Shown: in pieces, positions 8,908 through 17,403 of the stretch
How positions within the stretch are numbered: position 1 is the stretch's first letter
How the letters are laid out: every line of letters begins with the position of its first letter
Assembly (NCBI RefSeq): GCF_004366735.1
Contig: NZ_SOQX01000001.1
Span: forward strand, 124,001 to 188,000
Length of the DNA: 64,000 nt
Source: Thiohalophilus thiocyanatoxydans
GTDB lineage: Bacteria > Pseudomonadota > Gammaproteobacteria > UBA6429 > Thiohalophilaceae
Reading direction: 5' to 3'
The notes under the pieces: generated by a model
What the model saw: only the letters and a program-made list of their open reading frames with translations
The model's database searches: none
What the model was told of the DNA's origin: nothing
Translations under genes and position numbers: made by a program

Positions 8908-9645
8908 ATGCCTCGACCTACTTTTGAAGAAATCTGGCGCAAGCGCTTTACCGAACGCGGCCGGGTATACGATGACGACGCCGCTATCGCCGGGTGGACC
9001 GAGTCCGGCCTGGAAGTCCGCTTGCGCCATTTTCAGCGGGTCTGGCCGGGTGATACGGCGGGCGCTCGCTGGCTGGATGTCGGCTGTGGCGCGGGCAGTT
9101 ATACCCGCTATCTCGCCAGCCAGGGTGTGGCGCCTCTGGGGGTCGATTACTCGCTGCCCTCGTTACAAAAAGCGCGCAGCCGCAGCGATGCCTCGATTCC
9201 CTGGCTGGTGGGCGATGCCACCCAGCTGCCTCTGCGCCCGGCCAGCGTGGACGGGGTGATGTGCTTCGGGGTGATGCAGGCCCTGTCCGGCCCGGACCGG
9301 GCTGTTCATGAGCTGCTGGCCCTGACCCGGCCCGGCGGACAAATCTGGATCGATGCCCTGAACCGGCACGCCCTGACCACCGTACTGAACCGGTTGCGGG
9401 CACGTCTGCGCCGCCGCCCGCTGGGACTGCGCTACGACAGTCCCGCGCAACTGATCCGCCTGCTGCGCGCCGCCGGCGCCACCGAGATCCGGTTGTACTG
9501 GGTGCCGATTCTGCCGGGATCCCTGCGCCGCTTTCAGCCCTGGCTCGAATCCCGGCCCGTGCGCGGGTTACTGGCACACCTCCCCTGGCTGGCCTCACCT
9601 CTGAGCCACGCATTTTTGATCGCCGCCCGCAAAGCCGACCACTGA
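8908..9645 (+). CDS. class I SAM-dependent methyltransferase
   Basis: The protein has 245 residues from ATG 8908 (MPRPTFEEIWRKRF...); an upstream in-frame ATG at 8848 would add 20 poorly fitting residues. A GGA 9 bp before 8908 favours the downstream start. Motif I is WLDVGCGAGSYTRYLA (DVGCGxG), motif II is PLGVDYSLPSLQKA, and motif III is VDGVMCFGVMQALSGPDRAVHELLALTRPGG. This is the Methyltransf_11/25 plan. The substrate is unknown; the next gene, a GNAT protein 12 bp downstream, forms a two-gene unit with it, and the context suggests modification of a sugar or aglycone of the neighbouring polysaccharide system. Confidence 0.8.
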   Translation: MPRPTFEEIWRKRFTERGRVYDDDAAIAGWTESGLEVRLRHFQRVWPGDTAGARWLDVGCGAGSYTRYLASQGVAPLGVDYSLPSLQKARSRSDASIPWLVGDATQLPLRPASVDGVMCFGVMQALSGPDRAVHELLALTRPGGQIWIDALNRHALTTVLNRLRARLRRRPLGLRYDSPAQLIRLLRAAGATEIRLYWVPILPGSLRRFQPWLESRPVRGLLAHLPWLASPLSHAFLIAARKADH

Positions 9646-9657
9646 TATCCCCTGGCG

Positions 9658-10386
9658 ATGCTACGGACCCTGCGCACAAATATTCAGACACTGGGGTGGT
9701 GGAACGGCATGCTGTACCTGCTGGGTACGGCACTGTCGCGGCTCAGCGCCGAACGACTGCGCATCGTGAAATACGAACTGGTCAGCCAGCCGATCACCAC
9801 GGTCCCCCTGTTACCCGCACATCGCGGCAAAACGATCCAGGTGCGTGAAGCCAGAGCGGATGATCCCCTGCTGCGGTCCGTGCCGGATCGCCGTGAAGGG
9901 GTGTTCGCCGAGCGTTTTGCCCAGGGCGCGCGCTGTCTGGTGGCCGAACTCAACGGAGAGCTGGCCGGGTTTTTATGGTTCGTGAAAGGGGACTATCCCG
10001 AAGATGAAGTACGCTGCCTGTTCCGCCCCTTGCCCGCAGGGCAAAGTGTCTGGGACTACGATGTGTATGTCGCCAAAAAACACCGCCTCTCGCCGGTATT
10101 CCTGAAACTGTGGCAAGCCGCCAACGAACGTCTTTATGCCGAGGGCATTCAGCACTCCGCCAGCCGGATCTCGGCCTTCAATGCCGCCTCGCGGGGTTCT
10201 CACGAACGTCTCGGGGCACGCAAGGCAGGCTGGGCGCTGTTTGTCTGCGTGGGTTCCTGGCAGGTCATGCTCGCCAGTCGCCAGCCTTTTGTGCATCTGT
10301 CATTCAGCCGGCAGAGCCGGCCCGTATTACAGGTCGGCCCCGTCGCCGCTTCTGCGGACGATGACGCCCTGTCGCAGTCCGATTAG
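9658..10386 (+). CDS. GNAT-like N-acetyltransferase
   Basis: The protein has 242 residues. The central block GARCLVAELNGELAGFLWFVKGDYPEDEVRC (strands beta2-beta4 of a GNAT fold), VWDYDVYVAKKHRLSPVFLKLWQAANERLYAEGI (beta4-alpha3 region) and SRISAFNAASRGSHERLGARKAGWALFV (alpha4/beta6) follow a GNAT layout. The acetyl-CoA pyrophosphate loop is not the classic QxxGxG/A. The first 25 residues (LGWWNGMLYLLGTALSRL) are amphipathic and could touch the membrane. It sits 12 bp after the methyltransferase and convergent with the PLP decarboxylase. Comparable GNAT genes occur in exosortase A loci. The acyl acceptor is unknown. Confidence 0.6.
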   Translation: MLRTLRTNIQTLGWWNGMLYLLGTALSRLSAERLRIVKYELVSQPITTVPLLPAHRGKTIQVREARADDPLLRSVPDRREGVFAERFAQGARCLVAELNGELAGFLWFVKGDYPEDEVRCLFRPLPAGQSVWDYDVYVAKKHRLSPVFLKLWQAANERLYAEGIQHSASRISAFNAASRGSHERLGARKAGWALFVCVGSWQVMLASRQPFVHLSFSRQSRPVLQVGPVAASADDDALSQSD

Positions 10387-10424
10387 TCGCCGGGATTCAC
10401 GGGCGCCTGTCTGACCGGGGCAGG

Positions 10425-11672
10425 TTAAACCAGAATCTCCACCGGCTCGGGGTGGCTCAAAAACCGCGTCGGGCTGGCCGTATAACCGTAGGCGCCGGAC
10501 TGGAACACCACGATCAGATCCCCAACCTCGGCGCGGGCCAGTTCCATCTGTTGCGCCAGGACATCCAGCGGCGTACACAGCGGTCCCACCACGTTGACCA
10601 GCTCGCGCTCGTCGCCCTGCATCCGGTTGCCCACCACCACCGGGTAGTTCTTGCGAATCACCTGGCCGAAGTTGCCCGAAGCCGCCAGATGATGGTGCAG
10701 TCCGCCGTTGGTGATCAAAAAGATCTGGCCGCGGGATTCCTTGCGATCGATCACCTCGGCCACGTAGATGCCCGCCTCACCGACCAGGTAGCGCCCCAGC
10801 TCCAGGATGATCTCCGCCCGGGGCAGTTGCTCGCGCACCGCCGGCAGACGACTTTCCAGATGCGCGGTAATCGGCGCCAGATCCAGCGGTGTCTCGCCGG
10901 GAAAATAGGGGATGCCGAAACCGCCCCCCATGTTGAGCATCTCCACCGGCCCGGGCGCCGATTCGGCCAGGCGCAGGGCCAGGTCGAAGGTCTGCCCCTG
11001 GGCCTCGATCAGCGCTTCGGAGCGCAGGTTCTGGGAGCCGGAGAAGATATGAAAACCCCGAAAATGCAGTCCCAGTTCCCCGATGCGTTTGAGCAGGGCG
11101 GGGACCCGTTCGGCATCCACGCCGAAGGCCTTGGGGCCCCCGCTCATTTTCATCCCGGAGGTCTTGAGTTCAAAATCGGGATTGACCCTGACCGCCACAT
11201 GGGCCATCTCGCCAGTCTGCGCCGAGATTTCCGCGACCCGTTCCAGCTCGGTCTCGGACTCGATATTCAGCGTAATACCGGCGCCCACGGCCATCGCCAG
11301 CTCATTCAGTGACTTGCCCGGACCGGCGAAGCTGATCTCCCCCGCAGGTATCCCGGCGTCCAGGGCCACGCGCAACTCCCGCCCCGAAGCCACATCCAGC
11401 CCATCCACCAGCCCGGCCATGTGCTGCACCACCGCCGGCATCGGGTTGGCCTTGACCGCGTAATGGACGCTGATCCCTTCGGGCAAGGCGGTACGCAGCG
11501 CGGCGACCCGCTCGGTCATCGCCTGCCGATCATAGGCATAAAACGGTGTCTGGCCGACGCGCTGCGCCAGCTGTGACAGGGCAACGCCGCCGATCTGCAG
11601 GCAGTCATCCACCACCGGAAACACGTTGCTGGGAGCGTGGATGGGGGCGTGGCTGGGGCGGCTGTCACTCAT
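10425..11672 (-). CDS. PLP-dependent decarboxylase, exosortase A system-associated
   Basis: The protein has 415 residues from ATG 11672, which has GGAG 11 bases upstream; a longer frame to 11765 overlaps the next gene and is less likely. It is a fold III (alanine racemase/diaminopimelate decarboxylase) enzyme: the PLP lysine lies in VHYAVKANP, the glycine-rich phosphate loop is LNMGGGFGIPY, and the late active-site block GPLCTPLD carries the Cys and Asp that cross from the partner subunit of the dimer. Members of this subfamily travel with the acyl-CoA ligase and ACP of XrtA loci, and their substrate is unknown. The ligase gene ends 7 bp upstream, so the two are co-transcribed and probably act in one pathway. 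Confidence 0.85.
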   Translation of the reverse strand: MSDSRPSHAPIHAPSNVFPVVDDCLQIGGVALSQLAQRVGQTPFYAYDRQAMTERVAALRTALPEGISVHYAVKANPMPAVVQHMAGLVDGLDVASGRELRVALDAGIPAGEISFAGPGKSLNELAMAVGAGITLNIESETELERVAEISAQTGEMAHVAVRVNPDFELKTSGMKMSGGPKAFGVDAERVPALLKRIGELGLHFRGFHIFSGSQNLRSEALIEAQGQTFDLALRLAESAPGPVEMLNMGGGFGIPYFPGETPLDLAPITAHLESRLPAVREQLPRAEIILELGRYLVGEAGIYVAEVIDRKESRGQIFLITNGGLHHHLAASGNFGQVIRKNYPVVVGNRMQGDERELVNVVGPLCTPLDVLAQQMELARAEVGDLIVVFQSGAYGYTASPTRFLSHPEPVEILV

Positions 11673-11679
11673 GGGGGTA

Positions 11680-13260
11680 TCAGTCTCCGGAAAAGAAGTC
11701 GGTGAAACGCGTGGCCAGCTGCTTGCGATCGATCTTGCCGTTGGCATTGCGCGGCAGCGGCTCATGCTGAATTGCGATATGCCCCGGCAGCATGAAGGCA
11801 GGCAGGTGGGGACGCAAGGCGTCCAGCAAACCCTCCATTGTCAGGCCATCCTCCCTGGGCAAGACCACCAGTACAATACCGTGACCCAGGGTCGGGTGCG
11901 GCACACCCAGTGCCGCGGCTTCGGCAACCCGTCCCGAGGCATAGGCGACTTCTTCCACCTCGTTGGGACTCACCCGGTAACCGGAGGTTTTGATCATCTC
12001 ATCCCGGCGCCCGATAAAATAGAGAAAACCGTCCTCGTCGGTGCGCACCGTATCGCCCGACCAGACGGCGAGCTCGGGCACCGGGATAGCACTCGCCTGC
12101 CCGGGGGCCGGACGAAAACGCTCGGCGGTGCGTTCCGGATCATTCCAGTAACCGAGCGAGACCAGCGCGCCGCGGTGAACCAGCTCACCCGGTTCACCTG
12201 CTGCACAGGGGGTGCCGTCTTCACGCACCACCATGACCTCCGCGTTGGGAATCGCCTTGCCCATGGAATCGGGGCGCCGATCCAGCTCCCCGGGCGGCAG
12301 ATAGGTGGAGCGAAAGGCCTCGGTGAGCCCGTACATCAGATAAAAGCGGGTCGAAGGTAATTGCTGGCGCAAGGCATCGAGCACCTTGCGCGGCATCGCG
12401 CCGCCCGAGTTGGTGACATAACGCAGGGTTTCGCGCGTTTGCCCGGGCCACTCCAGCTGTGCCAGCTGGTTCCACAGCGGCGGGACCGCGGCCAGCCCGG
12501 TGATGCCTTCTTTCGCCACCGCCTTGATCACATCCCGGGGCAGCAGATAATTCAGCAATGCCACACTGGCACCGACACTGAACGCGGTGGTCAGCTGGCT
12601 CAGGCCATAATCGAAACTGAGAGGCAGTACCGCAAGCAGGCGATCCGCCGCCCGGTTCTCCAGGTAGCTGGCCACGCTTTCGGCGCCGGCCACCATGTTG
12701 CGATGTGACAGCACCACCCCCTTGGGCCGGCCCGTGCTGCCCGAGGTATAGAGAATGGCCGCCATATCCGTGTCGATGGTGCGATGCAAACCCGGAGACT
12801 CGACGTCCTGGATTTCATGCCAGCCGACTTGCTGATAGTGGTCGGGGGATTCCCCCGCTTCGGCCTCGCCCACCACCAGCACGGTATGCAGATCCGGACA
12901 GTGCGCCAGGCTCTCCTGCAACGCCGCGAGGCGCTCCGGGGACGTCACCAGGATCCGGACGTTGCAGTCCTGCAGGATATACGCGACCTGCTCGGCCTTG
13001 AGCAACGGGTTCACCGGTACAAACACCCCGCCGGCCAGCGAGGCACCGAACAGGGCATGAATGGTTTCCGGTCGCTTGTCCAGGTAGACCGCCACCCGCT
13101 CCTGACGCAATAAACCCGCTTGCAGCAAACCGGCGGCGGCGTTCTGCACGGCCTCGGCCAGCTGAACATAATTCTGGTATTCACCACGATAACCCAGCGC
13201 GGGCGCGTCAGGCGACTGATTAGCCCGGATAATGATGGGGTCGTGCAAGAGAGTGGGCAT
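11680..13260 (-). CDS. acyl-CoA ligase (AMP-forming), exosortase A system-associated
   Basis: The protein has 526 residues and an ANL-superfamily adenylating plan. The P-loop motif is AAILYTSGSTGRPKGVVLSHRN (A3), then YLMYGLTEAFRSTYLPPGE (A5), ELAVWSGDTVRTDEDGFLYFIGRRDEMIKTSGYRVSPNEVE (A7/A8), and the C-terminal lysine PLPRNANGKIDRKQLA (A10). It activates a carboxylic acid as an acyl-AMP and passes it to CoA or to a carrier. The lone ACP at 22635-22886 is an obvious candidate acceptor. It starts the operon with the PLP decarboxylase, which lies 7 bp downstream. Confidence 0.88.
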   Translation of the reverse strand: MPTLLHDPIIIRANQSPDAPALGYRGEYQNYVQLAEAVQNAAAGLLQAGLLRQERVAVYLDKRPETIHALFGASLAGGVFVPVNPLLKAEQVAYILQDCNVRILVTSPERLAALQESLAHCPDLHTVLVVGEAEAGESPDHYQQVGWHEIQDVESPGLHRTIDTDMAAILYTSGSTGRPKGVVLSHRNMVAGAESVASYLENRAADRLLAVLPLSFDYGLSQLTTAFSVGASVALLNYLLPRDVIKAVAKEGITGLAAVPPLWNQLAQLEWPGQTRETLRYVTNSGGAMPRKVLDALRQQLPSTRFYLMYGLTEAFRSTYLPPGELDRRPDSMGKAIPNAEVMVVREDGTPCAAGEPGELVHRGALVSLGYWNDPERTAERFRPAPGQASAIPVPELAVWSGDTVRTDEDGFLYFIGRRDEMIKTSGYRVSPNEVEEVAYASGRVAEAAALGVPHPTLGHGIVLVVLPREDGLTMEGLLDALRPHLPAFMLPGHIAIQHEPLPRNANGKIDRKQLATRFTDFFSGD

Positions 13261-13292
13261 GAATATTATCGTGGGATGGGTAGCGTGATTGA

Positions 13293-13298
13293 ATTATA
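13293..13298 (-). promoter_or_regulatory. TATAAT -10 box upstream of the ligase operon
   Basis: On the reverse strand TATAAT stands about 33 bp before the ligase start. The spacer-matched -35 position (TATCAT) is poor. The 16-bp palindrome at 13306-13321 overlaps that -35 region, as an operator would. Confidence 0.4.
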
Positions 13299-13305
13299 CC
13301 GCAAC

Positions 13306-13321
13306 TATCATGGCGATGATA
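13306..13321. promoter_or_regulatory. TATCAT-GGCG-ATGATA palindrome, operator candidate
   Basis: A perfect 6-4-6 inverted repeat lies in the divergent gap between the ligase operon (reverse) and the TPR gene (forward). It covers the expected -35 of the reverse promoter, so a repressor bound here would block ligase/decarboxylase transcription. The regulator is not identified. Confidence 0.4.
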
Positions 13322-13438
13322 ACATGATACGCTATCCTTAACAGACATGCTGCGGTCCAGACATCGACCGCCATGATGAACAGAAGTATCAGGCCAGCAA
13401 TCTTCCCACCCGATCAAAAAAGTGTCGAGGTTTTTTAC

Positions 13439-14131
13439 ATGTCCAACCACAATAATGTATCTGGGGGTATTTACGCTGCCTGGTCTGCATTCTCCCGAAT
13501 CAGAAACCGGATACCGACACTCACCATCATACTAACCCTGATGGTTATGCCGTTCTCTTTGCAGGCAGAAACAGTTTGTGGCAAACACACACATCCTACC
13601 GGACCGTTTGATTACACCAATCGCGCGCATACCGACAAGTACCTTAATGTTGTCGAGAAACATCATTTCACCGAAGACGTGCGTACCCTGCGTCAGGGCG
13701 CCACAACACACCTGGTGGGCGACCTTGAATATGTACTGAACTGGTTTCCCAATCACCATCAGGCACTGGATGCGCTGACCCGACTCGCCGCCCGCGAGGG
13801 AACAACCCGACCAACTCGCTCACACGTGGACATTGAATGCCGTTTTCAGTGGGCACACGATATCGCACCCGATGATGCCATGGTCTATGTCATCAAGGGT
13901 TTGTACTACGCCCGAACCGATCGAGATAAAGAGGCCCGTTCGGTCTTGCAACAGGCTGTCGACATGACCCCCGACCATCCGGAGATTCATTACAACCTGG
14001 GGCTGGTTCTTTTCAAGCTCAAAGACTATGAAGCGGCCCGTGTTCATGCCAAAAAGGCCTACGAGCTGGGTTACCCGTTACCGGGATTAAAAAATATGCT
14101 CAAAGAAGCCGGTTACAGCCTGTCGGATTAG
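13439..14131 (+). CDS. secreted TPR protein
   Basis: The protein has 230 residues from ATG 13439 (GAGG about 9 bases upstream); an upstream ATG at 13373 would add 22 residues. A hydrophobic segment (IPTLTIILTLMVMPFSLQAET) ends at an AxA-like site, so it is probably a signal peptide placed after an unusually long N-terminus of about 25 residues. The mature part has two TPR motifs near the C-terminus (AMVYVIKGLYYARTDRDKEA and PEIHYNLGLVLFKLKDYEAARVHAKKAYELG). It lies 9 bp upstream of the O-ligase and is probably a periplasmic partner of it or of the EPS machinery. The exact function is unknown. Confidence 0.7.
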   Translation: MSNHNNVSGGIYAAWSAFSRIRNRIPTLTIILTLMVMPFSLQAETVCGKHTHPTGPFDYTNRAHTDKYLNVVEKHHFTEDVRTLRQGATTHLVGDLEYVLNWFPNHHQALDALTRLAAREGTTRPTRSHVDIECRFQWAHDIAPDDAMVYVIKGLYYARTDRDKEARSVLQQAVDMTPDHPEIHYNLGLVLFKLKDYEAARVHAKKAYELGYPLPGLKNMLKEAGYSLSD

Positions 14132-14140
14132 GTCAGCAGC

Positions 14141-15544
14141 GTGCGTGATTATCTCCTCTTCGCCATCATCATTGGCATTGTGCCGTTTATACTCAAACGG
14201 CCCTGGATCGGTATCGCGGCCTGGTTCTGGATCGGTCTGATGGTACCCCAGGGTCACACCTGGGGCTTTATGCGCACCTTCCCCCTGGCCATGGTCATTG
14301 GTCTGGTTACCCTGGCTGCGCTGCTCATGAATCGTGACCGGCGCCCCATCCCCTGGAGCCGGGAGATGATCCTGCTGGCTGTCTGGGTGGGGTATGTCAC
14401 CCTGACCAGCGTCTTTGCCGTGAATCCCGCCGGGGCCTGGGACTTCTGGGTCAAGTTCATGAAGATTCTGCTAATTACCTTCATTACCCCGATGCTGGTC
14501 TACGGGGAAAAGCGCATCATCACGATTCTGCTGGTCATCACCGCCTCCCTGGCGTTCTACGGTTTCAAGGGAGGGTTGTTTGCAATCTCCACCGGGGGCA
14601 ATCACTCGGTACTCGGACCGCCGGGTTCCTACCTTTCCGGCAATACCTATATTGGCCTGGCCATGCTCATGGCGCTGCCACTGATACTGGTCAGCGCCCG
14701 CCTGTTTTATCGCCAGTGGGTCGACTTCGGCATTCCGATCGTAAAACGCTTTTCCCGTCCTCTTGGATTGGGACTGTATGCTGTCTTCTGGTTAACGGTT
14801 ATTTCCGTTCTTGCCACCTACTCCCGGGGTGCGCTGCTGGCACTGCTGGTCATTACACCTTTCTTGCTCTGGCGCATGAAACATAAATGGCTCATAGCCT
14901 CCCTGGCGATACTGGCTGTGGGCGTTATCGGGATTACCGCACCCGAACGCCTCACGGAACGCTGGCAAACCATCGAGACTTATGAAGAAGACACCTCCGC
15001 CATGCAGCGTATCCAGTCCTGGGGCATCAGCCTCAACATGGCCAAAGAGAACCCGGTTACCGGCATGGGCTTTGGTTATACCAATATGGGTTATGACTGG
15101 TGGAGCTCCTACGCCAATTTTGAAGGGTCCTGGCGACATGTCCTGTCACCGCACAGCATATATTTCGGGGTAATGGCACAACATGGCTTCGGCGGTCTGG
15201 CAATCTTTCTGCTGCTTCTGGCTGCAACATTTTTAACTTTGAACAAGATCCGTCGAACGGCGATACAACATACCGGACAAATCTGGCTGGCCGAGTATGC
15301 CTGGGCCTTGCAAATCAGTCTGATTGGCTACGCAGCAGGCGGCGCATTTCTGGATGTGGCCTATTTCGATCTCTACTACGCCTTCATTGCGCTGGTCGTG
15401 ATCATGTGGCGTGAACTGCAAGAGGCGCCATCCCCCGGCGAAGCGGCGACACAAAATACAAAAGACAATACGGCCTCACCCGCCTCCCCCCGATTCCCCG
15501 ACTTTGTTGCGACCCGCACAACCGATCAAAACGAATCAAAATAA
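14141..15544 (+). CDS. putative O-glycosylation/O-antigen ligase, exosortase A system-associated
   Basis: The protein has 467 residues from GTG 14141, 9 bp after the TPR gene. It has about ten to eleven membrane helices and the Wzy_C/WaaL-type periplasmic loop with conserved Arg/His (STYSRGALLALLV; later WRHVLSPHSIYFGVMAQHGFGG). The length and the SRG and PHSxYF signatures match the O-ligase family that accompanies XrtA. It would transfer or polymerise lipid-linked glycans on the periplasmic face, possibly onto protein. The C-terminal about 40 residues are a polar, Pro/Thr-rich tail (SPGEAATQNTKDNTAS). It is in an operon with the unknown 593-aa protein, which starts 17 bp downstream. Confidence 0.85.
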   Translation: MRDYLLFAIIIGIVPFILKRPWIGIAAWFWIGLMVPQGHTWGFMRTFPLAMVIGLVTLAALLMNRDRRPIPWSREMILLAVWVGYVTLTSVFAVNPAGAWDFWVKFMKILLITFITPMLVYGEKRIITILLVITASLAFYGFKGGLFAISTGGNHSVLGPPGSYLSGNTYIGLAMLMALPLILVSARLFYRQWVDFGIPIVKRFSRPLGLGLYAVFWLTVISVLATYSRGALLALLVITPFLLWRMKHKWLIASLAILAVGVIGITAPERLTERWQTIETYEEDTSAMQRIQSWGISLNMAKENPVTGMGFGYTNMGYDWWSSYANFEGSWRHVLSPHSIYFGVMAQHGFGGLAIFLLLLAATFLTLNKIRRTAIQHTGQIWLAEYAWALQISLIGYAAGGAFLDVAYFDLYYAFIALVVIMWRELQEAPSPGEAATQNTKDNTASPASPRFPDFVATRTTDQNESK

Positions 15545-15560
15545 TGATGAGCGTGTCTGC

Positions 15561-17342
15561 GTGAACCCGCCGCGTGATACCCGGATCGACAGCCGGCTTG
15601 ACGAGCGGCTCGCAAGTCTGACAGGCGCATTGCAACAGCAGATCAAACCGGATGGGACACTTTGGGATCCGCAACAGGGTAAATCGAGCCCCGTGGATCA
15701 TTATGCACAGATCAGCACGGCACTTGCCCTGTATCTTCGCCAGCCCGCCGACCCGCTTGTTCGGCGGCTGATTGAACACTGGCTTGCCCAGACATCCGAT
15801 CAACGCGGCCATGCCCCCTTCAATCGTTTTCTGCTGTTATTGCTTCGCGAGACATGGCATAACCATGACGAAGCACGCAGCGCGATCGATGCGTCACTGA
15901 TCACCGAGTCCCTCTCCCGCTGTCCACTGGCACGCCGCTACCCCTCGAATAACTGGACCTTGCTGGCACAGCTTTGCCGCATCATGGAAGCGACTTCAAA
16001 AAAACAGCGCGCACAGGCCACAGGCGAACTGGGACGCATGCTGGATCGCTGGACCATGCCGGCAGGCGGTTTTGTGGATTTTCCCGGTCATGCTGCAAGC
16101 CCGGGCAGCGCCACACCCATGGCGTACCACCATAAAGCCCTGTTCGTCACGACCATGGCCCTGCACTATACGCGCTCATCCAGACTGATGGGCCACCTGC
16201 AACGCCTGCACGAGTGGGTTTTACTCTGCTGGGACGGCCAAACCCATGTCGGCGGCTTTGGTCGCAGCACCCATTCGCTATTCGGAGATGCCTGTCTGCT
16301 GGCCAGCCTGATTCTGTCGGGCTGTGATAAACAACAGCCATCGCAGTCAACCGGGTCACAAATGATTACCGGCATACTCAAACGCTGGTCAGGGCAGTGT
16401 CGTGACGACGACTTGCTGGCACTCAACCCGGCGGGCCAACAGGGTTGGGACAGCTATATGTACCTGTCGGTCTATAACGCATGGACCGCGGCCATTGTCG
16501 GCTGGGCCCGGCATGTCGCGACGAGCGATGCCCAGCCTGTTATCAACACGCAGGCGCTTGAGGCGACACCGGCATTCAGGCAGGACGCGGATGCGGGGTT
16601 GCTGCGCATCGGCACCGACGCGGGACTGGTCGCCCTGCTATCCACCCGGGGACAACGCCCCCAGGGCTTCAGTCGCGACGCGGTTGAATTGCGCTATGCC
16701 GGCGGCGTGCCATTTCATGTTGCCCGGCGTGATCAGCTGTTGTGTCCGGCCTCTACACGGATCAAGGCAACGCGCCTGCTCGCACAACCCGCACTGGCCG
16801 GCTGGACACCCGTGTTTCTGATCGACGGGATACTGTGCGGACTCACCGAATACACCCACGTTCAGATCGAAGAGACGGATGCGGCGTACCGGATCACGCT
16901 GGCAGGCTCGCCGTTGCCCCTCTTGCGGCCAGCGGATTCAACCGCCTGGCAACGCCTGAAAGCGGCCATCGACTGGCGGTTTCTCGACGGTGCGCTTGGT
17001 CGTCGGGCCGTGTTGCAACGCAGGCCGGCGCGCCAGGTACAGGCCCGGCTGGTCATATCTTTGAGCCGACATAAGCCCGAATTGATCCATGAGTTGACGC
17101 TGGAGCCGATAGCCACGGGACGGGTTCGTTATCTCAATCCCGCCGGCCATGCGCTGATAGCCAACGCGTTGCCCCGGACAAGAGAACTGGAAAGCAGCTC
17201 CCGCGATAAAACCCGAACAACCGACGCGGCGTTTCACGACACGACACTGGATTCGGCGATACCCGGCGCCAGCGGTTATTGTCTGGCGGAACAAACGATC
17301 GGCGAAGAAGGTTATCGCCATCGGCTGGTCTTGCAATGGTGA
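15561..17342 (+). CDS. unknown 593-aa protein beside the O-ligase
   Basis: The start is set at GTG 15561 (MNPPRDTRIDSRLDERL...), 16 bp after the ligase stop; the frame stays open further upstream but inside the ligase gene. It has no signal peptide or membrane helix. Residues 1-330 are helical with repeated W/G/H-rich turns (GFVDFPGHAASPGSATPMAYHHKALF; WDGQTHVGGFGRSTHSLFGD), like an alpha/alpha-toroid. Residues 350-593 are strand-rich (LLRIGTDAGLVALLSTRGQ; DAAYRITLAGSPLPLL). This two-part plan recalls heparinase II/III-type lyases and other polysaccharide-acting enzymes, but I see no diagnostic active-site motif. Its job is unknown; operon position suggests it acts on the glycan or its precursor. 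Confidence 0.55.
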   Translation: MNPPRDTRIDSRLDERLASLTGALQQQIKPDGTLWDPQQGKSSPVDHYAQISTALALYLRQPADPLVRRLIEHWLAQTSDQRGHAPFNRFLLLLLRETWHNHDEARSAIDASLITESLSRCPLARRYPSNNWTLLAQLCRIMEATSKKQRAQATGELGRMLDRWTMPAGGFVDFPGHAASPGSATPMAYHHKALFVTTMALHYTRSSRLMGHLQRLHEWVLLCWDGQTHVGGFGRSTHSLFGDACLLASLILSGCDKQQPSQSTGSQMITGILKRWSGQCRDDDLLALNPAGQQGWDSYMYLSVYNAWTAAIVGWARHVATSDAQPVINTQALEATPAFRQDADAGLLRIGTDAGLVALLSTRGQRPQGFSRDAVELRYAGGVPFHVARRDQLLCPASTRIKATRLLAQPALAGWTPVFLIDGILCGLTEYTHVQIEETDAAYRITLAGSPLPLLRPADSTAWQRLKAAIDWRFLDGALGRRAVLQRRPARQVQARLVISLSRHKPELIHELTLEPIATGRVRYLNPAGHALIANALPRTRELESSSRDKTRTTDAAFHDTTLDSAIPGASGYCLAEQTIGEEGYRHRLVLQW

Positions 17343-17403
17343 TCGCCTGAAACCTTTTCTGAGTTGTACTTTATTCCAGGTGCAAGCCGGACGATACGTG
17401 TCT

